A stretch of DNA of 64,000 nt from NCBI GenBank assembly GCA_030524425.1, contig JAUNGN010000007.1, positions 1 through 64,000 of the forward strand, given 5' to 3'. The notes under the pieces were generated by a model. The model saw only the letters and a program-made list of their open reading frames with translations, searched no databases and was not told the DNA's origin. Source of the stretch: Clostridia bacterium (GTDB taxonomy: Bacteria; Bacillota; Clostridia; Lachnospirales; CAG-274). Below are positions 54,943 through 64,000 of this stretch, in pieces; the stretch's first letter is position 1; every line of letters starts with the position of its first letter. The translations under genes and the position numbers were made by a program.

Positions 54943-55812
54943 TTACTTACCTCTTTCTGCCATTAAAAGTTCTATTTCATCCTCATTAATACCCACCATG
55001 GCTTCACCTAAATCCTCGGATAATTCAGCAAGCATCTTAGCATCATTGTAATTAGTAACAGCCTTAACAATAGCCTGTGCCCTCTTTTGAGGATTACCTG
55101 ACTTAAATATACCTGAACCAACAAATACTCCCTCTGCACCTAACTGCATCATTAAAGCAGCATCAGCAGGAGTGGCAACACCGCCTGCCGCAAAATTAAC
55201 TACAGGAAGCTTTCCGTTTTCATGAACATAAGCTAAAAGCTCATAAGGTACACCTAATTTCTTGGCATTGTCAAAAAGCTCATCCTCACTGCAGTTAGCA
55301 ATTCTTCTGATTTCACTCTGCATCATTCTCATATGTCTTACAGCCTGAACAACATCGCCTGTGCCGGGCTCACCCTTTGTTCTTATCATTGATGCACCTT
55401 CGGCAATTCTCCTTAAGGCCTCGCCTAAATCCTTTGCACCGCAAACAAAAGGAACATCAAACTTGGTCTTATCAATGTGATAAACATCATCTGCAGGTGA
55501 TAATACTTCACTTTCATCTATGTAATCAATTTCGATAGCCTGTAAAATCTGAGCTTCCGCAAAATGACCAATTCTGCATTTTGCCATTACAGGAATAGTA
55601 ACAGCCTCCTGAATACCCTTAATCATCTTAGGATCACTCATTCTTGACACCCCTCCTGCCGCTCTTATATCAGCAGGTATTCTTTCAAGTGCCATAACAG
55701 CACAGGCTCCCGCTTCTTCCGCAATTTTGGCCTGCTCGGGAGTTGTTACATCCATTATAACTCCGCCCTTTAACATTTGGGCTAATTCACAATTTAATTT
55801 ATATCTTGACAT
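54943..55812 (-). CDS. pdxS: pyridoxal 5'-phosphate synthase, PdxS subunit
   Basis: 289 residues. TIM-barrel synthase that builds the cofactor from ribose 5-phosphate, glyceraldehyde 3-phosphate and ammonia. [34 protein letters not shown] and the active-site lysine in [14 protein letters not shown] (about 76-88) are typical, as is [11 protein letters not shown], which carries the second lysine. AGGAGGAT precedes the ATG. First gene of pdxST, divergent from pdxR. Confidence 0.98.
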   Translation of the reverse strand: MSRYKLNCELAQMLKGGVIMDVTTPEQAKIAEEAGACAVMALERIPADIRAAGGVSRMSDPKMIKGIQEAVTIPVMAKCRIGHFAEAQILQAIEIDYIDESEVLSPADDVYHIDKTKFDVPFVCGAKDLGEALRRIAEGASMIRTKGEPGTGDVVQAVRHMRMMQSEIRRIANCSEDELFDNAKKLGVPYELLAYVHENGKLPVVNFAAGGVATPADAALMMQLGAEGVFVGSGIFKSGNPQKRAQAIVKAVTNYNDAKMLAELSEDLGEAMVGINEDEIELLMAERGK

Positions 55813-55844
55813 TTTTATATCCTCCTATTGATTTTTATTTAAAA

Positions 55845-55864
55845 TATGTATATAATTATACATA
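55845..55864. promoter_or_regulatory. probable PdxR operator
   Basis: Perfect inverted repeat TATGTATA-4-TATACATA in the 112-base region between pdxS and pdxR. Its position in the pdxS promoter region fits an operator for the divergently encoded MocR-type regulator; binding is inferred. Confidence 0.55.
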
Positions 55865-55924
55865 AAACTGATATGTTTTTAATACCCAGATTTAATTTAT
55901 TTTATAAGGTCAGATGGTGATATA

Positions 55925-57307
55925 ATGTTTACATACATACTTGATTACAACAGCAAGATACCAATATATGAACAGCTCTATGTACATATCAAAGAAGATA
56001 TTTTAAGTCATATAATATCTTCGGGAGAAAAACTTCCTTCTAAGCGAAAACTTGCAGCGCATCTGAAAATCAGTGTTATGACAGTGGAAACAGCTTACGA
56101 ACAGCTTATATCAGAGGGATATATTTACTCTGTATCAAAAAGCGGATATTATGTAAATAATATTGAAAAAACTCTTTCTATTACTGCAACTGACATTAAT
56201 CCAATACCAGTCAGGGAAAATTTAACAAGGTCAGATTACATATATGAATTTAAAACTAATGCTGTTGATACTGAAAATTTCCCCTTTTCAATATGGGCAA
56301 AATTAATGAGAGAGGTTTTAAGAGATAAAGATAAGGAGCTTTTAAACAAAAGCGAACCAAAGGGCTTATATTCTCTAAGAATTGAAATTGCCAAATATTT
56401 AAAGGCATACAGAGGTATAAATTGTCAGCCCGAACAGATTATTGTAGGTGCAGGCTCAGAATATATGATTAACCTTATAATACAGCTTTTAGGCGAAAAT
56501 AATAAATATGCCGTAGAAAATCCCGGCTATCATAAAATAGCTAAAATTCTTTCTGCCTATAATATTGATACTGAATACCTTCCCCTTGATGACTATGGTG
56601 TAAGTATGGAGCATCTTATATATTCAAATATAAATGTACTTCACGTTTCCCCTTCCCATCAGTTTCCCACAGGTATAATAACACCAATCAAAAGACGTTA
56701 TGAAATTTTAAAATGGGCAGCAGAGAAGAACAGTTATATTATAGAAGATGACTATGACAGCGAATTCAGATACAATGGCAGGCCTGTACCTGCACTTCAA
56801 AGTCTTGATAATAACAGCAGGGTTATTTATATGAATACATTTGCCAAAAATCTTGCACCTTCACTCAGAATAAGCTATATGGTGCTTCCTTGGGACTTAG
56901 TATATAAGTTTGATAATAAATTTCAGTTTTATTCAAATACAGTGTCCTGCTTTGAACAATATACCTTAACTAAATTTATGGCAGGCGGATATTTTGAAAG
57001 ACATATTAACCGAATGAGAAATATCTATAAATCCCGTATTAACACTATTAAAAACTGCTTAAATCAAAATGACAATATTGTTATTAAAGGTGAAAATATA
57101 GGCCTGCATATTGTACTGGAATTTAATAAAAATGTTGACATCAATTTAATTATTGAAAAAGCAAAGAACAAAGGTATATTTACATCAAATATAAATAATT
57201 ATTATTTTAAAGGAAATCACCCTAAGCCTGCTTTGGTTTTAGGCTATTCCGGTATTAATAACGAAAATATAGTTGAAGCCTTTAAAATACTAAATAAAAT
57301 ATGGTAA
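55925..57307 (+). CDS. pdxR: MocR/PdxR family PLP-dependent transcriptional regulator
   Basis: 460 residues. N-terminal GntR-type winged helix (about 10-75; PIYEQLYVHIKEDILSHIIS, SKRKLAAHLKISVMTV) joined to a class I aminotransferase-like domain. The PLP-binding lysine lies in TFAKNLAPSLRISYMVLP, and SEYMINLIIQLL, EDDYDSEFRYNG also match. Placed back-to-back with pdxST, it is the expected activator that senses pyridoxal phosphate. GGTGAT precedes the ATG. The domain may have lost transaminase activity, as in other MocR proteins. Confidence 0.92.
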   Translation: MFTYILDYNSKIPIYEQLYVHIKEDILSHIISSGEKLPSKRKLAAHLKISVMTVETAYEQLISEGYIYSVSKSGYYVNNIEKTLSITATDINPIPVRENLTRSDYIYEFKTNAVDTENFPFSIWAKLMREVLRDKDKELLNKSEPKGLYSLRIEIAKYLKAYRGINCQPEQIIVGAGSEYMINLIIQLLGENNKYAVENPGYHKIAKILSAYNIDTEYLPLDDYGVSMEHLIYSNINVLHVSPSHQFPTGIITPIKRRYEILKWAAEKNSYIIEDDYDSEFRYNGRPVPALQSLDNNSRVIYMNTFAKNLAPSLRISYMVLPWDLVYKFDNKFQFYSNTVSCFEQYTLTKFMAGGYFERHINRMRNIYKSRINTIKNCLNQNDNIVIKGENIGLHIVLEFNKNVDINLIIEKAKNKGIFTSNINNYYFKGNHPKPALVLGYSGINNENIVEAFKILNKIW

Positions 57308-57399
57308 AAAATTAATGAAATTTTCATAAATATATAGTGCAAAAGTCATAATAATACTTTATAATTAAATTATAATATAATAACAAAGGAGGAAAAACA

Positions 57400-58092
57400 A
57401 TGGAATATAAAATTTTAGTTGCCGACGATGATAAAGAAATACTTAATGCAATAGAAATATATCTTGCCAATGAACAAATGACAGTATTCAAGGCACATGA
57501 CGGTGAAGAAGCTTTAAAGGTATTGGAACAGCACCCGGATATACATTTAATTATTATGGACTTAATGATGCCTAAAATGGACGGAATACAGGCTATACTT
57601 AAAATCCGACAAGACAAGGAAATCCCCATTATCGTTCTATCTGCAAAGTCAGAGGATAAGGATATTGTCCTTGGATTAAATATAGGTGCTGATGACTATA
57701 TTACAAAGCCTTTTAATTTCCTTGAGCTTATAGCAAGAGTTAAATCAAATTTAAGAAGGTATACAAAGTTCAGCAGCTTTCAGAAGACAAAAGATGAACT
57801 TCTTATAAGAGGCTTATATCTCAACAAAAAAACTAAAGAGGTTAAGCTAGATGATAAGCCTGTTAAGCTTACACCAATTGAATTTAAAATTTTACAATTA
57901 CTTATGGAAAATCCCGATGTTATTTTTTCAATTGAAGAAATTTATGAAAAGGTATGGAACGAGCCCTTTATTAACAGCGAAAATACAGTTGCCGTTCATA
58001 TCAGAAGAATAAGAGAAAAAATAGAGGTTAATCCAAAGGAACCTATTTATTTAAAGGTGGTGTGGGGAATTGGATACAAAATCTCAAAATAA
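57400..58092 (+). CDS. OmpR/PhoB family response regulator
   Basis: 230 residues. Receiver domain (1-115) with acidic pocket Asp10/Asp11 and phosphoacceptor Asp54 (IIMDLMMPKMDG), Lys in ITKPFNFLEL; then an OmpR-type winged helix (about 135-230; LTPIEFKILQLLMENP, AVHIRRIREKIE). AAAGGAGG precedes the ATG. It overlaps the histidine kinase gene by 23 bases. Similar to VanR-type regulators. Confidence 0.96.
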   Translation: MEYKILVADDDKEILNAIEIYLANEQMTVFKAHDGEEALKVLEQHPDIHLIIMDLMMPKMDGIQAILKIRQDKEIPIIVLSAKSEDKDIVLGLNIGADDYITKPFNFLELIARVKSNLRRYTKFSSFQKTKDELLIRGLYLNKKTKEVKLDDKPVKLTPIEFKILQLLMENPDVIFSIEEIYEKVWNEPFINSENTVAVHIRRIREKIEVNPKEPIYLKVVWGIGYKISK

Positions 58093-60238
58093 GGCAGTTT
58101 CCCTTTTATTACTGATTTCTATAGTAATTTTATCGGCTGCTTCAATTATAACCAGCTTTGAAAAAAAGCTGGATTTTAACGAAGATAATATATCCTACTT
58201 CAAGCATAGTTCAGAAATTAATAAGGATGTAATAAGATATGCAAAAAATCTGCAGAGATATTACATTTATTACAATAATTTTGATATTAACAAAGCAACC
58301 TTAAAACTTTCAGAAATCGACAACTATATTGCAACAGGCGAAATCACACCAAAGCCAAGAAATTTTTATGCGAATATAAAGCCTTTTTTAGAAGATGAAG
58401 ACAGCTCCGGCAATTCATCATCAGAAAATACTGAAAATTATACTTTGCCTAACCCTGAAAGTCTTTATAATTTCAGCATAGAAAGCTCTACAATAGATAC
58501 ACTTATTACAAGACAGGCAGAATTAAGTGATGCAATTAATAATTATAATTCAATAGAAAATTACTTACTTACAAATGATGATTTTCATTATTCTCTGTAC
58601 AGCAATATATTATGCCGGGTTGTTGCAACAAATACAAATGATTTTTACAAAGAAGGCAGTTATGAAACAATAAACATTGAAGATCCCATATTTTCAATTA
58701 ATTTTAATAGTGAACTGCTTAATGATTCTTTTACAAATAATGGCTTAACCTGTGATATTTCAATACCTGTTACAACTTCTGCGTCAACAAGACGTCAAAT
58801 GCTTTTATTGCAGGATGAAATAAAGTATAATAATATTTTATCATCACCTGTTTTACCTCTTTGCCTTTTAGGCATAGCTGCATTATTAGCATCTTATCTG
58901 TATTTGTATCATAAGGAAATAACAAAGGAAATTCTAAGCCATTTAAATCAAATATATGCTAAAATTCCTGCAATATTTACATTGCCTCTCGCAATTATAC
59001 TTATTACATTTATGTTCAAATATAACAATGTTAGTTCAAATATATTAACAATGGGGCTGGTAAGCGGAGCGTATTTCGGCACATTTACAGTATTAATAAT
59101 TACCTGTTTTATTGTTGTATTTTTTTCACTGTTTATCAGTCAGGGTATTATATTATTTAAAAATCCTCGGCTTATATTTAAATCTCCAACCACTCAGATT
59201 ATAATAGAAGCTATACTGGATATAAAGCTGGCTTTAAAATCAAAGAGATACGTTCTGACCTGTTTGCTTATATTTCAGGCTATCACAATAATATGGACAA
59301 TAGGTGCAATGTATATTTCATTATTAGGAGCAAATCTGCTTTTAAGAACATTTTTAATATATATAGGACTTACTGTTGCCACACTGGTATCTGCAGTAAT
59401 ATTTAAAGCAATAGTTGCAGAAATCAAACTCAGATATTATTTGCAGGAGCTTGCAGACGGAAAAATGGATACCATTCCCGAACAGACAGGACCTTTTACA
59501 ACTTCAATTAACAACATAAATAAAATAAATACCGGTCTGCAAAATAATATGAATGAAATTCTTAAAAGTGAAAGGCTTAAAACTGAGTTAATTACAAATG
59601 TATCTCACGATTTAAAAACGCCTTTAACATCTATAATAAGTTATGTATCTCTGCTAAAAGAACTTAATATTGATAACAGCAAGGCAAATGAATATATTTC
59701 AGTTATTGACAATAAATCCAGAAGATTAAAAGTATTAATTGACGATTTATTTGAAGCATCTAAGCTTTCAAGCGGTCAAATGAAACTTGACAAAATGTAT
59801 TCCGATATTGTAGCCTTACTTGACCAGACTTTAGGTGAATTATCCTATAAAATAGAAGAATCGGATATTGAATTTATTGTTTCAACAAGCTCAGATTCCA
59901 TACTTGTAAATATTGATGGTCAGAAAATGTGGAGAGTATTTGATAATCTTATTAACAATATACTTAAATATTCAGCTAAAAGCACAAGAGCTTATGTTGA
60001 TATAAAGGAAGACGAAAAGGCAGTTGTAATTACATTCAAAAATGTTGCTAACTACAATATGAATTTTGATGCCAATGAATTATTTGAAAGATTTAAAAGA
60101 GGTGATGCTTCAAGAACAACTGAAGGCTCAGGATTAGGTCTTTCAATAGCCAAAAGTATTGTAGAGCTCCACGGAGGAATAATGAATATAGTTACCGATG
60201 GCGATCTTTTTAAAATTACAATAATATTATCTAAATAA
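58070..60238 (+). CDS. multi-pass membrane sensor histidine kinase
   Basis: 722 residues from a TTG start overlapping the regulator gene, with AAAGGTGG upstream; no ATG is available nearby. One N-terminal helix (about 9-30), an extracytoplasmic region of about 230 residues with a Ser/Glu-rich patch, then about six membrane helices (about 258-455), and a kinase core: H-box NVSHDLKTPLTSIISY (about 507), N-box VFDNLINNILKYSAK, G-boxes DASRTTEGSGLGLSIAKSI. The many helices after a single sensor loop suggest detection of a membrane or envelope signal. All kinase motifs are intact. It ends at the bidirectional hairpin at 60243-60284. Confidence 0.93.
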   Translation: MDTKSQNKAVSLLLLISIVILSAASIITSFEKKLDFNEDNISYFKHSSEINKDVIRYAKNLQRYYIYYNNFDINKATLKLSEIDNYIATGEITPKPRNFYANIKPFLEDEDSSGNSSSENTENYTLPNPESLYNFSIESSTIDTLITRQAELSDAINNYNSIENYLLTNDDFHYSLYSNILCRVVATNTNDFYKEGSYETINIEDPIFSINFNSELLNDSFTNNGLTCDISIPVTTSASTRRQMLLLQDEIKYNNILSSPVLPLCLLGIAALLASYLYLYHKEITKEILSHLNQIYAKIPAIFTLPLAIILITFMFKYNNVSSNILTMGLVSGAYFGTFTVLIITCFIVVFFSLFISQGIILFKNPRLIFKSPTTQIIIEAILDIKLALKSKRYVLTCLLIFQAITIIWTIGAMYISLLGANLLLRTFLIYIGLTVATLVSAVIFKAIVAEIKLRYYLQELADGKMDTIPEQTGPFTTSINNINKINTGLQNNMNEILKSERLKTELITNVSHDLKTPLTSIISYVSLLKELNIDNSKANEYISVIDNKSRRLKVLIDDLFEASKLSSGQMKLDKMYSDIVALLDQTLGELSYKIEESDIEFIVSTSSDSILVNIDGQKMWRVFDNLINNILKYSAKSTRAYVDIKEDEKAVVITFKNVANYNMNFDANELFERFKRGDASRTTEGSGLGLSIAKSIVELHGGIMNIVTDGDLFKITIILSK

Positions 60239-60242
60239 AATA

Positions 60243-60284
60243 AGCTGTTACTTTCAGATAAAATACATCTGTAAAGTAACAGCT
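60243..60284. terminator. bidirectional terminator between kinase and cls genes
   Basis: A 12-base-pair stem AGCTGTTACTTT/AAAGTAACAGCT with an inner CAGAT/ATCTG stem. AT-rich sequence with T-runs follows on both strands. It separates two convergent genes. Confidence 0.8.
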
Positions 60285-60287
60285 ATT

Positions 60288-61760
60288 TTATAACAAAGGT
60301 GAAATTAATCTTGCAAAGGATTCCTGTACTTTCTTTACAATTCCTCTATTTTTATAACTTTCAATGGTAATTTCCCTGCAATCATTAAAATCCAGTTCAA
60401 ATTGTCTGTCAAACTCCCTTGTAACATTCTCATCATAAATAAAAGCATTTACTTCAAAGTTGAGTTTATAACTCCTTATATCCATATTGGCTGTACCAAC
60501 TGATGTAACTATACCATCAATAGTCATAACCTTTGAATGTATAAACCCCTTTGTATACTCATAACATCTCACACCGGCCTCAAGCAGCTCACCCATATAG
60601 TTCAAACTGCATGAATGTACAAATAAATGATCAGGCTTTGCAGGTATAATTATTCTGACATCAACACCTGAAATTGCAGCAGTTTTTAAAGCTTCAAGCA
60701 GACCGTCATCCGGTGCAAAATAAGGGGATTCTATATAAATATTTCTGTTTGCTTCCGTAACCAGCCTGAAATATCCAAAATATATACTATCCCAGCTTGT
60801 ATCAGGCCCGCTTGAAACTATCTGCATATTAACACTTCCCTCCGATGAAGTAATTTCAGGAAAATGCCTTGCATCAAGCTTCATCTTTTCCCCTTTTGTA
60901 AAGTTCCAGTCCATAATAAATCTCAGCTGTAAATCATAAACAGCACTGCCTTCAATTCTTATATGGCTGTCCCTCCAAAATCCAAAACGCTTTTTCGCCC
61001 CTATATATTCATCGCCTATATTTAAACCTCCGATATATCCTGTTTTGCCGTCTATTACAGCAATTTTTCTGTGATTTCTGTAGTTAATTCTTATACCTCT
61101 GGGAGGTAAAAATATTCTTGCTTCACCTCCTGCCAAGTTAAGCTTTTTTCTGAAATTTGGTCTGTTTTTAACATTTCCCATTCCGTCATAAAGAACTTTA
61201 ACTTCAATTCCTGCTTTTGCCTTTTCAATAAGCAAATCCATTATTATATTGCCTAACCTGTCATCGTGCATTAAATAATATTCTAAATAAACATATTTTT
61301 TTGCATTTTTAATATCCTCAACAAGAGCCTTAAATTTAGAATTACCTTCGTGAAAAGCAGTAATTTCATTGTTCTTTCTGTAAATACTGCCACAGCTGTT
61401 GTAATTCATTACAACAAAGTTATTCAGATACCATGTATGTTCTATGGGTAAAATTCTTTCATTAAAATTTTCCGGTATATTATTATTTGCAAGCTCAGGA
61501 AATTTATTTTGAAATTCAATACATATTTCCCTGTCCTCTTGTCCTTTTTTCTCAAACCACTTATGCTTTCTTCCCTCAAATCCAAATATTAAATATATAA
61601 TAAAACCAAAGCATGGTATAAAGGCAAGAACCATTAACCACGCCCATATTACACCGGGATTTTTCTTTTCAAAAAAAACCACAAATACAGCAAACAACAA
61701 ATTAAAAATAAACAAAACAACTAAAAATATATACCAAAACTCGCCTATAAAATTACGCAC
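60288..61760 (-). CDS. cls: cardiolipin synthase
   Basis: About 490 residues from a GTG seven bases after GGGGTGAT; an in-frame ATG 21 bases earlier has no ribosome site. Two N-terminal membrane helices (about 5-55), then two phospholipase D-type HKD motifs: HRKIAVIDGKTGYIGGLNIG and HSKVMTIDGIVTSVGTANMD, both complete. Joins two phosphatidylglycerol molecules into cardiolipin in the membrane. No lipid-synthesis genes adjacent. Confidence 0.94.
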   Translation of the reverse strand: MRNFIGEFWYIFLVVLFIFNLLFAVFVVFFEKKNPGVIWAWLMVLAFIPCFGFIIYLIFGFEGRKHKWFEKKGQEDREICIEFQNKFPELANNNIPENFNERILPIEHTWYLNNFVVMNYNSCGSIYRKNNEITAFHEGNSKFKALVEDIKNAKKYVYLEYYLMHDDRLGNIIMDLLIEKAKAGIEVKVLYDGMGNVKNRPNFRKKLNLAGGEARIFLPPRGIRINYRNHRKIAVIDGKTGYIGGLNIGDEYIGAKKRFGFWRDSHIRIEGSAVYDLQLRFIMDWNFTKGEKMKLDARHFPEITSSEGSVNMQIVSSGPDTSWDSIYFGYFRLVTEANRNIYIESPYFAPDDGLLEALKTAAISGVDVRIIIPAKPDHLFVHSCSLNYMGELLEAGVRCYEYTKGFIHSKVMTIDGIVTSVGTANMDIRSYKLNFEVNAFIYDENVTREFDRQFELDFNDCREITIESYKNRGIVKKVQESFARLISPLL

Positions 61761-61871
61761 GATATCACCCCACTTTATCATAGGTCATAAATATATGATA
61801 CCATAAATTTCAAAATATTACTAATATATATTGCTTAAAATTATTTTACAAATTTATTAAGTTATAAATTA

Positions 61872-61900
61872 TTGACATTGTTATAAATAAGAATTATAAT
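61872..61900 (+). promoter_or_regulatory. promoter of the HIT protein gene
   Basis: TTGACA (61872-61877) and TATAAT (61895-61900), 17-base spacer, perfect consensus. Confidence 0.88.
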
Positions 61901-61932
61901 TAAATAAAAAATTATTATACGGAGGTATTAAA

Positions 61933-62349
61933 ATGGAAAATTGTTTATATTGTAAAAACAAAGAAAAACTTGATTCTCTTATGATTTATATTGCTGACTT
62001 AAAGGTATGTAAGCTATATTTATTTAAGGAACAGACATATTATGGCAGATGCGTAATTGCATATAAGGATCATAATGTTGATTTTACTGAGCTTACTCCT
62101 GAAGATTCTGCCGCATTTATTAGTGATATGCAGACAGTTGGCAAAGCTATTATGAAGAGTGTTAATCCTGCAAAGGTAAATTATGGTATGTTCAGTGATA
62201 CCCTTCCTCATTTACACGTTCACATCGTTCCTAAGCAAAAGGACGGCTATGGCTTTGGAGGCACATTTGAAATGAATGTAAATCCTCCTAAATATTTAAG
62301 TGATGAAGAATATGCTGAAATTATTAATAAGATTAAGAGCAATCTTTAA
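61933..62349 (+). CDS. HIT family nucleotide-binding protein
   Basis: 138 residues. The HIT motif LPHLHVHIVPKQ contains the HxHxH triad near residues 92-96 and the N-terminal CLYCKNKEK could bind zinc. Such proteins hydrolyse dinucleoside polyphosphates or AMP-lysine-type conjugates; here the substrate is unknown. Strong promoter, AGGAGGT-type ribosome site (GGAGGT) and codon use of frequent codons suggest high expression. Ends at a strong terminator. Confidence 0.93.
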   Translation: MENCLYCKNKEKLDSLMIYIADLKVCKLYLFKEQTYYGRCVIAYKDHNVDFTELTPEDSAAFISDMQTVGKAIMKSVNPAKVNYGMFSDTLPHLHVHIVPKQKDGYGFGGTFEMNVNPPKYLSDEEYAEIINKIKSNL

Positions 62350-62353
62350 TTAT

Positions 62354-62381
62354 AAAAGCCTCTCGTTTTTGAGAGGCTTTT
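62354..62381 (+). terminator. terminator of the HIT gene
   Basis: An 11-base-pair stem AAAGCCTCTC/GAGAGGCTTT with a T-rich loop and T-run, 5 bases after the stop codon. Confidence 0.9.
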
Positions 62382-62444
62382 ATACAACATTAAATCCCAA
62401 ACTTCTAAAATCCAGAAAAGTTTAATAACATTCAATATAAAAAT

Positions 62445-62690
62445 TTATTCATATTGTTTTTTAAAAATTTCAAATACCTTATTTATAACCTCATCATTTA
62501 AGACATCATTATAGGTGGCAGTTTCTCCGTCATCATTAGGAACCTGCTCCATAATAACAACCTCATCAGAACCTTCCTCTGCCATTACAACATACTCATA
62601 ACCCTCATATTCAATAAGGTCCAAAAATTCCATTTCTATTTCATTACCCTTATTATCTTTTAGTATAATTAAATTTTCTCCGGCTATCAT
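62445..62690 (-). CDS. DUF1292 family small acidic protein
   Basis: 81 residues, highly acidic. ITLKDDKGNE-like opening (ILKDNKGNEIEMEFLDLIEY) and GYEYVVMAEEG...VVIMEQV are typical of DUF1292 (YrzB-type) proteins, widespread in Firmicutes with no established function. GAGGTG precedes the ATG. It follows the DUF6020-like gene by 21 bases on the same strand. Confidence 0.88.
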   Translation of the reverse strand: MIAGENLIILKDNKGNEIEMEFLDLIEYEGYEYVVMAEEGSDEVVIMEQVPNDDGETATYNDVLNDEVINKVFEIFKKQYE

Positions 62691-62711
62691 ATTAACACCT
62701 CAATTAAAAAC

Positions 62712-64000
62712 TTATTCTTCCTCATTTTTAAAACACATACAGAAAAGTATAGGTGCCATAAACATAATTGGCAAACCATATCTCATTGTGTTATTTACAG
62801 GTGAAGCAATGCACGTAAGCAATGTTATAAGTACAGGTATATTATAAATAATAAATTTCCTATTCTTTTTATACAGCATAAAATAAAGCATTACAAGTAT
62901 ATCTAACCATACAAAGAATCCTAGACTTGAAAACAGACCTATAACAGGCAGTTTTCTTGACTTCATATTAATATCGCAAAGCTTTTCGGAAGCTTCTTTC
63001 AGTCCGCCGGGAGCAAAAATTTTATTTTCATCAACACACTGAGTCATAAAGAATAAATCCTTATAATAACCGATATTTTCAGGATAAAAATAGCCATATA
63101 TATTATTTAATGTTGCCTGAATATACACAGTGGGATGTTTAAATAACTGACTAAACCATACTCCTAAATATTCAGAAAAATCCTCATCAGTTGATTCCTC
63201 CTTAAAGCTGTTTTTTACAGGATCACACAGCTCAGGATTATATAAATCAGGCAAAGCATTATAATCCAATACTTTATCAATTATCTGTCTTTCCTCTGCC
63301 GTAACATCATCACCAAAATCTCTGACAAATCTTGCAGTCTGCTGGAAAGGTATTGAATAAATTTCCTTTGTATCATCATTTCCAATATCCCAGACATTTT
63401 CAATAGCATACTCACCGCCGTAGTAAATACCAAGACCTACAATAAATGCAATTAAAACCGGAATCAGTGCCCTTGTATATTTTCTTAAATATATTAACAG
63501 GAATGGTGCTGTTAATATAACTACATAAACACCGCTTTTTTTTGAAAATGCAACAAAGAGTATGGTCAATAGCCATAACAAAATCAAATATCGGTTCTTA
63601 GCCTCAGTCCATATCCTTTCTTTTAAATCAATAGTCTTAATAATAAGCCAAATCATAAACATAAAATGTATGGTTTGAATCCTTACAAACTGCTGTTGCA
63701 TTTCTTGGAAAAGCAGGCATAAGAGCAATAATTAAAAATGCAATAAAAATAATTATAACAGGATATTTCTTTTTATATACATAGTCTAGAAGTAAGGAAA
63801 CAATAAAGCTTCCATACACAAACTGCAAAAGTACAAAAAGAAAAACACCGGCATTATATGAATTAAAAACATTATGGCCAAATTCTACAAAACTTCCCCA
63901 TACAATTGTCTGCAAAACAGGGTGATGGTTATAAAGGCTTTTATTAAAAAATTCAGACAGCATAACACCTGAATCAGCATGAATAACAGCAGGATAATCA
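62712..64000 (-). pseudogene. DUF6020-like multi-pass membrane protein, frameshifted and cut by the window edge
   Basis: The frame entering at 64000 reads DYPAVIHADSGVMLSEFFNK and on into PAFPRNATAVCKDS, then stops at 63637. A second frame continues the same protein as IHFMFMIWLIIKTIDLKERI and many membrane helices to the stop at 62712. Removing one base of the TTT run at 63674-63676 (AAA on the coding strand) joins the two frames into a smooth KDSTIHFMFMIW, so a single-base insertion is the simplest explanation. It could also be a sequencing error in a homopolymer. The layout (NHHP motif, FPRNA...KD loop, many helices) is that of DUF6020 proteins, which resemble membrane glycosyltransferases. 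The N terminus lies outside the window. Confidence 0.7.

Overview
The window is AT-rich, gene-dense chromosome from a low-GC anaerobic member of the Clostridia. The closest fit is a gut Lachnospirales-type lineage, but this is inferred from gene content and no 16S gene is present. Supporting signs are AGGAGG ribosome sites, TTGACA-17-TATAAT promoters, a CIRCE-controlled groESL operon, RNase Y, an [FeFe]-hydrogenase maturase (HydE), a PdxR-pdxST vitamin B6 locus, and many secreted proteins with copper-amine-oxidase-like stalk domains and Thr/Glu-rich linkers. There is no prophage, CRISPR array, rRNA or recognisable transposase. The only tRNA is tRNA-Pro(GGG).

Layout. 0.2-4 kb: a secreted leucine-rich-repeat protein with a C-terminal dockerin, a decapitated nucleotidyltransferase-family gene and a D-2-hydroxyacid dehydrogenase; two copies of one palindromic repeat bracket the first two. 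4-10 kb: rny, then the overlapping run radical SAM (TIGR03960-like) - TIGR03936-like - rng, all on the minus strand. 10-13 kb: an M23 peptidase, a purine permease and a Cu/Zn superoxide dismutase. 13.1-16 kb: tRNA-Pro, a 770-base hairpin array without genes, then groEL-groES. 16-17.7 kb: a DUF554 protein and an OGG-type DNA glycosylase. 17.9-27 kb: an envelope/secretome stretch with a DUF6062-like protein, an ECF sigma factor with a membrane-bound partner, small secreted proteins, a cell-wall amidase and several very small ORFs. 27-31 kb: leuS, a probable stand-alone small RNA gene and an RpiB/LacAB-type isomerase. 31-39 kb: an FAH-family hydrolase, a GLUG-repeat surface protein, YibE/F, and a secreted protein with two metallophosphoesterase domains. 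39.5-45 kb: the MoxR-DUF58-transglutaminase-like operon facing a two-gene membrane set that leads into gltX. 46.7-51.4 kb: hydE, ilvE, a cation efflux protein, an amber-interrupted gene and an XRE regulator. 51.4-57.3 kb: a GH105 hydrolase, an ABC exporter, pdxST and divergent pdxR. 57.4-64 kb: a two-component system, cardiolipin synthase, a HIT protein, DUF1292 and a frameshifted DUF6020-like membrane protein that runs off the right edge.

How the genes relate. The clearest functional units are rSAM/TIGR03936/rng (translation or RNA related), groESL under CIRCE, pdxST with divergent PdxR, the MoxR/DUF58/transglutaminase set, and the ECF sigma/anti-sigma pair beside secreted proteins.

The strongest unexplained signals are: (i) the hairpin array between tRNA-Pro and groEL, where two 70-base copies differ by compensatory base pairs and several stems carry GUAA loops if read on the minus strand; (ii) an orphan transcription unit at about 29.57-29.74 kb with a consensus promoter, internal stem and terminator but no ORF; (iii) a transglutaminase-like protein whose catalytic Cys and His positions are replaced; (iv) a 21-residue Cys-rich ORF with a good ribosome site. 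Three genes are broken: a 5' truncation, an in-frame TAG and a one-base frameshift.
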